Assembly (NCBI GenBank): GCA_029721435.1 | Contig: CM056573.1 | Coordinates: 4,517,501 to 4,581,500, forward strand | Source: Gymnothorax reevesii | Lineage: Eukaryota > Chordata > Actinopteri > Anguilliformes > Muraenidae | DNA length: 64,000 nt | Reading direction: 5' to 3' | Shown: in pieces, positions 1 through 15,238 of the stretch | How the letters are laid out: every line of letters starts with the position of its first letter | Position numbering within the stretch: position 1 is the first letter of the stretch | Made by a program: the position numbers and the translations under genes | The notes under the pieces: model-generated | Told to the model about the DNA's origin: nothing | What the model saw: only the letters and a program-made list of their open reading frames with translations | The model's database searches: none

Positions 1-676
1 AGTTCAAAAGCCAGCATCTCTGATGGTATGGGGATGCATTAGTGCATATGGTGTGGGGCACTTGCATGTTTTAAAAAGCACCATGAATGCTGAAAGGTAT
101 ATAAAGGTTTTAGAGCAACATATGCTCCCCTCCAGATGAAATCTATTCCAGGGAAGGCCTTGTGTATTTCAGCAGGACAATGCAAAACCACATACTGCAG
201 CTATTGCAACAGCATGGCTTCGTAGTTGATGAGTCCATGTGCTGAACTGGCCTTTCACTTATTGAGAACATTTGGTGCATAATTAAATGAAAAGTCCAAA
301 GGAGACCCAAAACTCTCAAGCAGCTGGAAGCCTGTATTAAACAAGAGTGGGATCAATTTCCAGTGGCTAAACTCAAGAAACTTGTCTCCTCAATGCCCAG
401 ACGCCTCCACTCTGTGTTAAAAAGAAAAGGGGATGCTACACCATGGTAAACAGGCCCCTGTCCTAACTTTTTTGAGACCTGCAGCAGCCATCAAATTTGA
501 AATGAGCTCATTTTGTGGATAAAATTGTAAAATTTCCCAGTTTCAACGTTTGCTATGTTATCTCTGTTCTATTATGAATAAAATGCTGGCTGGTGTGATT
601 TGAAAGTCATTGCATTTTGATTTTATTCACAATTTACACTTTGTCCCAACTATTTCAGAATTATGGTGTAGATGGA
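1..676 (+). mobile_element. Tc1/mariner-type transposon, 3' part (decayed)
   Basis: Reading + from about base 16, translation gives ASLMVWGCISAYGVGHLHVL, then FQGRPCVFQQDNAKPHT and LIENIWCIIK. These are the DDE-transposase landmarks (catalytic D in QQDNA, E in IEN) of the Tc1/mariner superfamily. Stops and a deletion break the frame. The end CTTTGTCCCAACTATTTCAG resembles the CCCAACTTTTTTGGAA terminus of the copy at 10348-12480. The 5' part lies outside the window. Confidence 0.75.
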
Positions 677-679
677 GGC

Positions 680-1640
680 AGGTTTAAGCACTGAGGTGAC
701 TAAGCAGTGATGTCCTCAGTCGATTAATAGATAGAAGGGTTGTGTCGACCCAACCAGGATGGCCGGAGCTCCAAGGAGTGTCTGAGACAGAAAGGAAGCT
801 TAAAGGGATTTGTTTCCTTACGAGTGGCTCCAACATTGAGCCAATCCATGGATGTGATGTGGGAAACTGCACTGGCACCAACTGGCTTATCACAGATTGC
901 ATAGGGTAGATCCAAATGATAGATAGGTATTCCCCGATGATGAGCGTGATGATTCTTGTCTGACCATAGTTAATCTTGGCAGGATGGAACACAAAGCGTA
1001 GTGGGTAAACAGTGGTTGAATGGATAAACTGAGATGATGGAGGGGAACAGACTCACTGCATCCCTGTTGTGCTTTGTGCATTCAGTCGAGTGAGGCCGTC
1101 TTCAACCCTGTGCACCTGCATGGCTCTGGTTTGAGAGGCCATGTCGACCTCTATGGGTTCCAACTCATGGACAGGTGGACCCGAGACTGAAGGAGAGGGG
1201 TGCGTCTTTCTTGCTGCAGGAGGTTATTCAAATTGATTGACATGCCGATGAAGGTGTCCAGTGATGAGCTCTCGTCCTGCTGTGCCAACTCTGCCTGGAG
1301 GGCATGGAGAGCTGTCTCATTCTACCCACTGGATGTGATCTCAGGGCAGAGAGGCAGGGCATTCTGGGCCACCAATTGATGTTCCAGCCTGGTTTCCACC
1401 AGTCACGTACTGCTCTTACGTCTGTCCCATGGGTAGTTAAAGAAGTACCAGTACCGTTCCAGGAAAGCTTCATAAAAGATAGAGTAACCCAGTCTTTCCC
1501 ACGGTTTACTCGCTTAATCCAGTGCCTGCTTTGAGTCATAGCCGGTCTGTAGCCAGAATTGTCACTTACCACATGCACAGTGGATGAACAGCTGGTCAGG
1601 CAAATAACCAACTGGAGGGGTGAATAAACACATCTTAATC
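680..1640 (-). mobile_element. decayed Ty3/gypsy gag-protease relic
   Basis: On the - strand, 1310-1190 reads HALQAELAQQDESSSLDTFI, like the end of sushi/Barthez-type gag. Nearer 915-725 there is LELRPSWLGRHNPSIY, resembling the LGLPWL-x-HNP motif after gypsy proteases. Many stops and frameshifts. Similarity was judged by eye, so the exact limits are soft. Confidence 0.5.
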
Positions 1641-1649
1641 CAGTTTTAG

Positions 1650-2411
<762 letters not shown>

Positions 2412-2897
2412 TGAGAAAAATTCTGCTCTAAAAACATGATTGGATGATTTTAAGTGTTATAACATTAAGAGTTTCATCGCAATAAACGCCACTTTCAAAA
2501 TCTCTGAATCACCTCTTCATGAATATTGTCATTGTGGAGCTGGTACTCATTCCAAGTTCAGCCCTTATCAATGCGCTATATATCTCAGTGTTTAACATGC
2601 TTGAACATTAGCTTTCATTCCAAAGTGCAATAAATGCCTATCCAGTTTTTCCGTAAACCGCGATATATCCATGCAACCAATCAACGATGGAGAATCCTGC
2701 GCTGCCAACCGGCTCTGATTGTTATAGTGACTCTTGTTTTCAGCTAAAAAAAAATGAGTGTTATTTCCATGCTGCTAGCTTTGCAGAAAAAAGATTCTTT
2801 AATTTATCCATCAAGAATGAATTTCCCGTCAGTGGATAGTTTTCTCCTCGCTGACTGAGTTTTTGAATGCAGAATGTTCTGGCTAATCTAGAGATCT

Positions 2898-3819
2898 GGG
2901 CCCGTATTCACAAAGCATCTTATCTTACCACAAGGAGTACTCGTAAGTCGCGCTAAAATATTTCATGTAGGACTAAAACCTTAAAGGTTATTCACAAAAG
3001 TTTTGAGAGCAACTTTTAGTTAAGAACACTGGTAACTCCTAGACTTGGAGTAGCTCTGAGATAGGTGGGAGTAAATCTCTGTTGCTATGGATGACTTCAA
3101 TTCTCATGCACGAGTCTTGGGACAATGAGCACGGTGATTGGTTGTTTGGTGGCAGGGCGGCCCATTGAAAAAAAATCCCTCATATAACCCATGGAGGAAA
3201 AATGAGGAGATAGTCCAAGCGGCTGGTTTGTCCCATAAAATAATGGCAGTTGCTACGGGTATGGCAGTTTTCCAATGAATTTCAAAGTAGAGAGGTACGG
3301 TGGTCCCAGTTATAAACACTGCCCTAACCCTAACCATAACCTTAACCTTAACGCTGACTTCTAAAATAACTCCTCCCCTATTCCTAATCTGAAGATTTAT
3401 CCTAATCTGAAATTACTGTGTGTCTTGACTGCATAAAATAATAACTTGTTGAGCGCTTTTGAAAATTCTCTCCCTCACCAAGTCAACAACAAATAAAATC
3501 CCTTCATGGTCGATCTGATATCTTTTAAACAACTGCACATCATTCAGAATTTCTAAGTCATTCCGTCTTTCAACGGCAGCCGCCATTTTCTGATTCTCTT
3601 GAATCGGTTTTAGCGAGTTAGGAGTCCTCTTGACTACTTTTAAGCTCTCCCAGACTTAGGAGCTACGTTTAGGCCTAAAATGCTTTATGAATAACACTTA
3701 GGAAAATTAATTGGGAGTCCTAAATTTACAACTGGCATGCCCATTTTTTTAGAAGTTTCTCCAAAATCCCGCTGTTAGGACCTACTCTTAGCACTAAGAT
3801 GCTTTGTGAATGCGGGCCC
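2898..3819. mobile_element. TIR DNA transposon, nonautonomous, superfamily uncertain
   Basis: Ends GGGCCCGTATTCACAAAGCA (left) and GGGCCCGCATTCACAAAGCA (right, reversed) are near-perfect inverted repeats about 920 bp apart. An internal GAATAACACTTAGG/ATGCTTTATGAATA segment repeats the terminal motif, suggesting a compound element. No transposase and no clear target duplication were found. Harbinger-like families have similar ends, but this is a guess. Confidence 0.75.
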
Positions 3820-3939
3820 TGATTGTTCCGTTTCTGACAAAATGTATTTTTAGCTCGGATCTGTTAATAGAGCCAATATATTGATACTGTTATATATCAC
3901 TTTGAATCTGGCAACAGAAAAAATTGCTAAGCTGTTTCT

Positions 3940-4215
3940 AGGTGGTTTCTGAGGTGTAAAGGACGCTACTAAGGTGTTCCTAGGTGGTGGCTAGGGTGCA
4001 CAAGGTGGTTACTAGGGTGCTTCTTGGTGGTTGCTAGAGTGTTCTAAGGTTTTTGCTGCAGTGTAAAGTGGTTGGTAGGGTGTTGCTTCATTGTTGCTAG
4101 GGTTTACAGGGTGGTTGCTATGCTGCTTCTTGGTAGTTGCTTGGATGTAAAGGGTGGTTGCTTTTTAAATTGTTACTGGGAAGTCGAGGGTGATTTCTAG
4201 GGCATTTCAAGGTGG
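3940..4215. repeat. degenerate minisatellite in otof intron
   Basis: Diverged head-to-tail units of roughly 20-30 bp around GGTGGTTGCTAGGGTG with variable spacing. Units become less regular to the right. Confidence 0.75.
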
Positions 4216-4493
4216 CTCATTACTGAATGAAGTTAGTTTCAGGAGATAGGAAGTATTACCATGCACTGTCCAGCCACTTGGCAAGGGGTTAGCCATCAAA
4301 CTTAACCAACATGTTATGCAATGTTATTTTGATATACATGGTTAGTGCATGTAAATTTAATAGTTAACTTGTAAAAATGTTTTGGTTCATATCATTTAAT
4401 GTTTGCGGTTATTTGGCGCCGACTAGACAGAATCCTAAGCAAATTTACTGTTTAGATTCAAAGCAAAAGCTCCTGTCTAAGTTATCATTTTGA

Positions 4494-4640
<147 letters not shown>

Positions 4641-5509
4641 TGAATATGACATGTGCACGTTTGTTGTGAGAAGATTCTCAAAGTTTTTCCATCCTTCTGC
4701 TTCTAGTTGTCATGTGCCTTCACTTATTATTTGGTGACAATTCAAGGTGTCATTGGATAACATCAAAAACCTCAAAAAGCACCGTGTATACACAGTACAC
4801 CATCCAAGGTACTGATGAATTATCTGTACTAAACAACAATTTCCGTGGCACAGAGATTCCTCAGCAAGTTGAGGGTGAACTAACCAGCCATTGGACATCA
4901 TCTACTCAACCACAAGATTTTTGGATGGGTAGTCTGAAAAAATGCTTTACTGTCATTAAAAAAAGCCCTCAGTTTGCCAATTTTTACTTAAGAACCTCTC
5001 ATGGGATGGGACTGGGTTATACTGTCAGAAAAAACCAGTGGCAGCCAGTGAACTGAAAACTGGTGAAGCACAGACTATCCCTTGAAAATAATAATTGATC
5101 TCGACCTGTTTTCTTTAATTTACTAAAATTGACTTTACTTTAACTCCAAAACCACTCAGGGCCAAAGAGTTGCCAGTTCTTCTTGTTAAGATGAGGTCTG
5201 ATGAGTCTTGATCAGTTTTAAATCACGACCCTTGATAAATTAAAAAAAGAAAGTTTCCTAATGATACAAATGAGCCATCGGCAGTTCCTCCTTAATGTTG
5301 CAACGATTAAATTAAAAATGTCTGTTTCACTTTAATAAAAAGATAAACTACAATGTTAACTTGCATGTCCATGAGAACTTAATTAATTCTCTTTCAATTA
5401 TCTTTTTTTGTACCTTGAGGGTATACAGTACAGATACACAAGGTATGGGAAGATGACACCTTCTCCCTAAATAGATTTACAAATTTTAAGGATTTTAATT
5501 TCCCAGTTG

Positions 5510-5890
5510 CTGGATTCGAAGATCGCGTGAACCTTTTCATCCCAAGGTGAATAGATAAATACACTTTGTTGAACCCTGTGAGGTAATTTGTCCTCTGCAT
5601 TTGATTCATCCTCATTACCCAGGAGCAGTGGGGAGCCACTGTGTCCCACCTTGAGATCCACTTCAGTTATTTAGCCAGAACCTCGATCTGGATGCTTGTA
5701 GGGACTTTCCTAAACCGTAAGCCCTGCTGCATGGGGGAAACCAGAGTACACAGTGGAAACCCACATGTACATGAGAGAATATGCAAAATCCGCACAAAAA
5801 TGTCCTCGCTGTGCTGGGATCCGATCCCAGGCTCTCCTTATTGGGAGGCAACAGTGCTAACCACTCCGCCATTCATACTCGAGCAATCCA
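5510..5890 (-). mobile_element. tRNA-derived SINE of teleost type
   Basis: Read on the - strand it begins with GCGGAGTGGTTAGCACTGTT (A-box-like), then a B-box-like GGATCGGATCCC, then GTGCGGATTTTGCATATTCT and GTGGGTTTCC, then CAGTGGCTCCCCACTGCTCC and AAATGCAGAGGAC. This is the order of the common fish SINE. It is moderately diverged and sits in the otof intron 4640-6202. Confidence 0.7.
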
Positions 5891-6155
5891 AGTCATTTCA
5901 TTGGTTAGAATCTCAACTAGTCGTGGATTTAACATGAATCACCTCCTCCCCCAGAAACATTCAATATGGCCACACTGGTATAGTCCACAAGAAAGCCCAG
6001 ATGAGTCTATTCAGCGATTTTTGTCACGCATTTTGTCACACGTATGTTAATTTTTTTTTTTTCATTTGCACCGTGGTAAATGCTTCAGCAGAAAGTAAAT
6101 TTTGAAATGTGACATATTAAAGATTAATTCTGTGTTTTCGGGAATGTTAATGTAA

Positions 6156-6554
<399 letters not shown>

Positions 6555-6666
6555 TGAAACTGAAGACCCCAGTTCTAAAAGTATTTAAGCCACATTTTAA
6601 ATAATTCAAGTTCAGTGTAAATACTTGTATTTGTCTCACCATGGTTATAATTATATTATATAAATT

Positions 6667-6667
<1 letters not shown>

Positions 6668-6705
<38 letters not shown>

Positions 6706-6706
6706 T
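6668..6706. repeat. TAA/ATA trinucleotide microsatellite
   Basis: About 12 AAT units in otof intron sequence, flanked by other AT-only runs. The isoleucine-rich frame across it is an artefact. Confidence 0.95.
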
Positions 6707-7040
6707 AAATATATATTATTTATTATTATATATGAAGACCCCCAGAACTCAAAATACCTCAGTCGCAAAATGCCATTTTGAGAAAATTGGGAAAGACGAC
6801 TTAGGTAATTATAAAAGACATTTTCCCATCCTTACTTCACAGTGTGTGAAAATGTGACTAAAGTAGGCCAACTTTTAGCACCAGGCTCTTCCGCTGTTGT
6901 AAACCGACTGACACAAACCAATTGCATAACTCTAGGGCGAAGGTTAGCCACTCTTGCCTTAAAAATTCACTCGGTGCCTACATGCTGTTTGTTGTTAGAG
7001 AAACGAGCAGTAATTATATGAATTCCCCCGGTCCATAAAA

Positions 7041-7192
7041 CTGCTTTCACAACGGATGCTGAACGAATTTTTCACACGGCAGAATACATTCAAAGTCAAT
7101 GCAAAGACGCAAATGTACGCGAAACGTGCATTCGCGTCTATGAATGTAATCTGTCGTGCGAAAAATTCGTTCCGCGTCCGGTGTGAAAGCAG
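7041..7192. mobile_element. fold-back MITE just upstream of an otof exon
   Basis: A 152-bp near-palindrome. It starts CTGCTTTCACAACGGATGCT and ends with the reverse complement (CCGGTGTGAAAGCAG). GAACGAATTTTTC and ACATTCA segments also pair across the centre. No coding capacity. The target duplication is not obvious. Confidence 0.8.
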
Positions 7193-7226
7193 CTTAAGGC
7201 CTGAAACTATGGCTTCTTGTGTACAG

Positions 7227-7405
7227 GGGCAATAGAGCTGGACTTGAACCGGTTCCCCAGAGGAGCGAAGACTGCCAAGCAATGCTCCCTCGACATGGTT
7301 CTCAACGAGCAGGACATGCCAATGGTGTCAATCTTCAAGCAGAAGAGGATCAAAGGCTGGTGGCCGTTCGTTGCCCGGGATGAAAACGATGAGTTCGAGC
7401 TCACT
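7227..7405 (+). CDS. otof: otof exon, third from the end
   Basis: 179 nt encoding [19 protein letters not shown] through [18 protein letters not shown], the end of the last C2 domain. The acceptor is at 7225-7226 and the donor GTAATG at 7406. A fold-back MITE ends only about 34 bp before this exon (7041-7192), so the polypyrimidine tract and branch point lie beside or partly inside inserted DNA. Confidence 0.95.
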
Positions 7406-9705
<2,300 letters not shown>

Positions 9706-10347
9706 TAAGAGAGTATTCAAAAATACCAGCCGTTTATTCAACTCTTCCATGCAAAAAAATGTAAGAATACTCAAGCTTACAATTTGGGTTTCAGCGTAGA
9801 GTTCTATCGGATTATTCCATCATTCTAAACACTAAGATCTCCCCTGAGCAAAAAAAAGCAGGACTTCCACACAGCCAGAGGTGTTCTTCACAAACCTTAG
9901 GGTGATTTCTGTCATTACGACAAAATAATTTGCCGCTTACTGAGCCTGTTGACAGGCAGCATATTCAGTCTATTTACGGGCACGTCAAAGGACATACAGT
10001 AAGCTCTTCTCATATCGACAATCTCCTTTTCCGAGGTGTGGAAAATGTAGTGGCATTGGAAATGCAATAGCTGGGCAATATTCAGAGTGTTTAATCCTGT
10101 ATAACTCAGTCCTGGTCTTGGAAAGCTCACGGCTCTGCTCGTATGTGTGTTTTCGTTGAAATCAGCTAATATTTTTTTACTCAAGAACCTGGGTACATCG
10201 ACTGTGTAACAGTCTCTGTATTAAGGCTGCTGTCAGCTCCTGGACTGCAGGCCGAGGTTTGATTCCAGACTTTGACCTCCTCTGCACCACTTCTCACTGT
10301 GGCTATTTTCAGCCAACTTTGCCAATAAAAATAAAATTTTTCAATTC

Positions 10348-12480
10348 ACAACCACATTTCCCAAAAAGTCTAGACACTGTGTAAAATGTAAATAAAAAAG
10401 AATGTAAGATTTGGAACAAAAAAAAATTAAACCACTTATTTAATTTAAAATAGTGCAAAGACAACATACTGAATGGTGAAACTGAGAAATCTTTTTGTTT
10501 TTTTTGAAAAATATCTGCTAATTTTGAATTTGATGGCAGCAACATGTTTCAAAACAGTCAGGAGGGGGGCAACAAAAGACAAAAGAAATTGCATGATGCC
10601 AAAAAAATGCACCAGGTGGTGGGACATCTCACAACAGGCCAGTAACATCATGAAGTATGAAAAGAGTCGGCCAGAGCGGCTGAGTCTTTCTGAGGCAAAG
10701 ATGGCGAAGTCTTCCTCACTCAAACCGATATTGAATGGCCATGATCTTCAGACCCCCAGGCGGCACTGCAAGAAAAAAGACTGGATTCTGTCATAGAAAT
10801 CCCTACATGGACCCGATAACAGTTTTAAAAACCATAGTCAGAAAACAAAGTCCATCGCTGCATCCACAAATGCAAGATAAAACTTAATCATGTGGAAGAT
10901 AAAATCATTTATGAAGAAGATCCAGAAACGCTGCCACCTTCTCGGGGCACGAGCTCATTTAAGATGGACTGAGGCAAAATTGAAAACTGACCTAAGGTCT
11001 GACCAATCAGAATGCAAAAATCTTAGAAAAAATCAAAAATCTCATTAGAACATATGGCATGGGTAACGTGCACATCTGTGAAGACACAATTAATGCTGGG
11101 ACTTCTATGCAGGTTTTGGCGCAACAAATGCTGCCATCCAGACAACGTCTTTTTTAGGGAAGGCCTTGCTTATTTAAGCTGGACAAGGCCAAACCACAGT
11201 CTGCACATATTACAAAAACACAGCTATACAATAAGAGTCAGAGTGCTCAACTGGCCTGCCTGCGGTCCAGACCTGTCACACAGTGAAAATATTTGGCGCA
11301 TTAAGAAATGGGAAACATGATAGAGGAGGCCGTAAAATGTTGCTTGGCTGAAATCGTCCACTAAGCAAGAATGGGAAAATGTTTTGCCCTCTTAGCCACT
11401 GCAATTGGGGCTTGTACCATAAAGCTGGATTAAAGTACTCTGTGTTTCTCTTAGTTGTCTGGCTTGACTTAACCAGACATCCGCGATCCGGATTTTCGGT
11501 ACCACGAAGCCCGTTATCAACTCGTTAATTGAACCCAGGGTTTTCCAGTCCAGATCTGTGCGCGCTCACAGAAAAAAGGGGGGGTGTTTGCTGCACACGA
11601 CCAATCGCGGTAATGGAAAAATCCACCCGAGCTGCATACTTTACGGCGGAGGAACAGACAATAATATTAAATTAATTCAGGGAATATAAATCCATCATCC
11701 AGGCAAAAAGCAACACAGTTGCAGCTGCCAAAAGCCGCAAGGAATGCTTGCAAAAAATCACCGACTGTATCAATGCGTAAGTTAGTGGGATTATAATGTT
11801 ACTTCCCCACCATGACGGCACGAGTAGATCTGACTATAGTAACATTTATGTGTTCCATAAATGTATGTGTTCATGAAATTTGTCGTTATGTGATTTTAGC
11901 CTTATTATTTCAGATGCAGCCCCAGCGCTCTTCACACAAGTTGTGCACCTAGATCCACTGGGTTTTCATCAAATTGGCAGGCCATTTTCCAAGCGAATTG
12001 ATTGGTCAGTAGGTGGGGTTTTTAGACCTGCTGAGCTCTTATCCTGAACTTAACCTGCTCCAGAGCAGGTTTGGTGTTCAGCGTATGTTACCACAGCAGC
12101 GTACCCCGATAAAAAGTAAAACACAAGAATAACCCTGTTCTCTGACAAGAACAACGTGCAGATAGTAGTGCTCCGGTGTTTTACTTTGGGTAGTCATATT
12201 GAAATGACCTGGTAATTATTTTTTTTCCCAGAAGTAAACCACCTTTGTGGCACAGAAAACCCAGGGATTAACCCTGAAGTGACCTCGCTAAGTCAAAATC
12301 CAGCGTTATGGTACAAAACCTTGGTCTCCGCACTTCTCAAATACTATGTTGTTACAGGAGGAGGTGAAGGAACTCGCCGGTACACACGGCCTTTGTTCCG
12401 ACCTGCTTGTGTTTTTTATTTATATGTTACGTAGTGTCTCATATTACACAGTGTCCCAACTTTTTTGGAAACAGGGTTGT
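10348..12480 (+). mobile_element. Tc1/mariner-type transposon, decayed, with nested element
   Basis: Left end ACAACCACATTTCCCAAAAA and right end TTTTTTGGAAACAGGGTTGT (reversed complement ACAACCCTGTTTCC) are matching TIRs. A transposase piece at 11054-11320 shows CHPDNVFFREGLAYLSW and VLNWPACGPDLSHSENIW, the region around the last catalytic acid. Frameshifts and stops abolish activity. Another element (11408-12320) is inserted near its 3' end. Confidence 0.85.
11408..12320. mobile_element. nested TIR element inside the Tc1/mariner copy
   Basis: Ends GGGCTTGTACCATAAAGCTG and (reversed) GGTTTTGTACCATAACGCTG, flanked by TTG on both sides (11405-11407 and 12321-12323). A 3-bp duplication fits PIF/Harbinger-type insertion. 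913 bp, no transposase recognised. Confidence 0.75.
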
Positions 12481-12719
12481 GGTTGTCTGATGTTCCAAAA
12501 AAAACCCAAAAAGAGTCAGGTATGTGAGGTACTCTACAGTCATTAATCTAATGGCTGAGTAACAGCTGCAGCTGGCAGAATCGTGCGCTGTCTGTCACCA
12601 GGTTTGGGGATTATAGCTCTGGATTAAACGTTCATGATGATCAAAACCAACAATTAACTGCTGCATAATTCTGTCTTTGCTCCACCCTCCCCTCTCTTCC
12701 TTCTCATTCACGGTCGCAG

Positions 12720-12900
12720 TCGCCCTGACACCACGTTCCTGTGGTTCATCAGCCCCCTCAAAGCCATCCGTTACCTCGTCTGCAACCGATACAAGTGGCT
12801 GATCATTAAGATCGTGCTGGCACTGCTGGTCCTGGCCATGTTAGGCCTCTTCCTCTACAGCATGCCGGGCTACATGGTGAAGAAACTCCTGGGGGCCTGA
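12720..12900 (+). CDS. otof: otof terminal exon, copy 1 (tail anchor)
   Basis: 181 nt after a GGTCGCAG acceptor at 12718-12719. It encodes 59 residues and TGA: RPDTTFLWFISPLKAIRYLV, then a hydrophobic membrane span (IIKIVLALLVLAMLGLFLY) and the luminal tail MPGYMVKKLLGA. It is the nearest usable last exon to the shared upstream exon. An AATAAA lies 275 bp past the stop. About nine tenths of its bases match copy 3 at 20098 by eye. The neighbouring copies suggest alternative last-exon use, as in mammalian OTOF, but usage here is inferred. Confidence 0.93.
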
Positions 12901-14539
12901 GGAGGGCCCTTCCCTCATATGAGTGGGACCAAACCTGTTTCATTATGAACTTTTTATCTCTTTTTGTTCAGGTCTTTAATGAACCCAACTCTGTGGAGAA
13001 TTATGATACGGTTTTGATCTAATTTCTGAATATTCATTCCATTATGCCCTACACTGAAGCAGATGTTTAGGTTTGAAGCTCCTCTGTGTGCCTGCAGTCA
13101 TAAAGTACGACGAGTCGCCCACACAACCTGATTCACGTGATGTTACTGTGAGGTGCAGAATGATTGGCAGCCTCAATAAAAGAGAGGATAAGGGATGTAT
13201 GTACTAAAGTACACAAATAATATATGCATATTTGCATAATATAAAATGCAAAGTTTATGTGCAGACATTTGTGTTCAGACAGATGGGGAAACTGCTGTCA
13301 GGTCTGTGAATATTCGGACGTTGTCGCAGCCTGTTAAAATGAAAACTATCACAGCAACATGGAGGTAAAATTAAAGAACAATCACAAGCTCAAAGTGAAG
13401 ACTTTCAGCTTTCATTCAAGAGTAATTGCCAGATATTATTCAAGGGGTTATACTAACATAATTAAAATAACTATTTTCATTTTTTTCTCCAACTTTTTTT
13501 CATCCTGATTTTAATTTATTTTGGCCATGCCCTGCCAGAACATATATACAAATATCATTTTTTTACCTGCAACACTGAATTTAAACTTCTTTTCTGCCTT
13601 GTTTTCCAAATTTCCTTGTTTGATACACACGTTCAAATGCGACCCCAGGATTCACTACTAATGATGATTTCTTTTCATCTGGATGTGATTAAAATAATTT
13701 TGAACGATCTTAAAAAAAATCTTTATTAACATTTTTGGAGTTTACTGTCTCTAGGTTTCCATACTTTCCCCAGTGGTTCGCTTTCACTTCGCTCATGAGC
13801 AGACGTGTTTCCACTGTAGAAAAGCCTTCTTTTTTTCCCAACACTTAACAAATCCACAACTGTAATTGCAATAAGTCAAGGTACAAGGGCACCTGGCTTT
13901 TTAAGGGAATAGTAGATGTCTCTCTGATTGGTTTGTTTCATGTTACGCCCGAAACACACCGATGATTAATTAAGAGCTTTAGTACAACCTCTTTGAACCA
14001 TGCACCTTACTTTGACCTCAGATTAGCCGCCGTTCAACTCATGAAAATTGATTGGGACAGGCCCTAAATGAACTTCAGTACCATGGTCTTCAAAATATGC
14101 AGTTAGATAATTTAAGCTGGGCTCTGAAACTAGACCATAAATGTTTTGAAGTGTATAAAGTATTCGCAAATGTCTGAACGTGGCACATATTATTATTTGT
14201 GCTATTACATCGTCTTTTTTCTTAATATTTAATGAGAATGCCAATTATTCTGCACCTGACTCTAGCCAGAAGGCATGCAACTTTCGATCAGTTTGGAACC
14301 CGCGGGTTTCTGAAAGCACAAAGTACTTCAGCAGCCCCATGATTTTCACTGGCCCGTCTCTGGTATTTTCTTTTATTAACTGTCCCTACCAGAAGTGGTT
14401 ACGTTGAATACAGTGCCAGCCAAGCGTGAATCAAAATTAACGCAAGTAATTATTCAGGTTACTGCTAAAACAACTCACTCCCACCTCCCATACTTTGCAT
14501 ATGTGTCTCTGCAATCCCTCCCCTTCCTGCCGGACACGG
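12901..14539 (+). other. 3' UTR of otof copy 1 and sequence up to copy 2
   Basis: The first ~300 bp are the likely 3' UTR. The rest is AT-rich with no recognised element or coding sequence. Confidence 0.5.
13175..13180 (+). promoter_or_regulatory. otof: candidate poly(A) signal for otof copy 1
   Basis: AATAAA 275 bp after the copy 1 stop codon. The sequence from 12901 would then be a 3' UTR of about 300 nt. The position is plausible, but no transcript evidence is available. Confidence 0.5.
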
Positions 14540-14644
14540 TCGCCCTGACACCACGTTTCTGAGGTTCATCAGTCCCCTCAAAGCCATCCGTTACCTCATC
14601 TGCAACCGATACAAGTGGCTGGTCACTAAGATCGTGCTGGCACT

Positions 14645-15205
14645 CAGAGGAGTAGTCAGTGGGGGGCACAGACAAGTCACTTTATGACAATAATTAGTCC
14701 TGGCTGGTTCTCAATCATTTTCCTTTATTGACGGGTTTTCCAATTATCGTAACTTGCAACTGAAGACAGGGTTTCTCTCCATATGCGATCTCACAGCGAT
14801 TAAATCATGGGCTAAATTCAGTACACTTGTGGAACAAGAAGAGAGAATTGGGTTGCACAAAACATCCGTTTAAAACAATTATTAGTCCTGACCTGTTCTC
14901 AGTCATTTTCATAACAGAAGGTTCACGCCAAGAGCGCTCCACACTTAACAGGTGCTGCTTGTTCTCCCCGATTAAGCTGGGGAAACACTACAAGATTTTT
15001 AGCCAAATTTTACCCACAATTTGCAGTTGGGGCTGGTCTGCGCCAGTCAGCTGTAGTTGGGGGGACAGTCGTCATGACAAGTCAGCGCAGAATCTGTTAG
15101 TGTGTGATGTGGTATAGACTGGAATCAGCAAGTGTGTGAGGTGAACAGACTCCGCCCGACTTCAGTCGCCGAAATTCAAACCTGTCGACTCTGGACACAG
15201 TTGTG

Positions 15206-15238
<33 letters not shown>

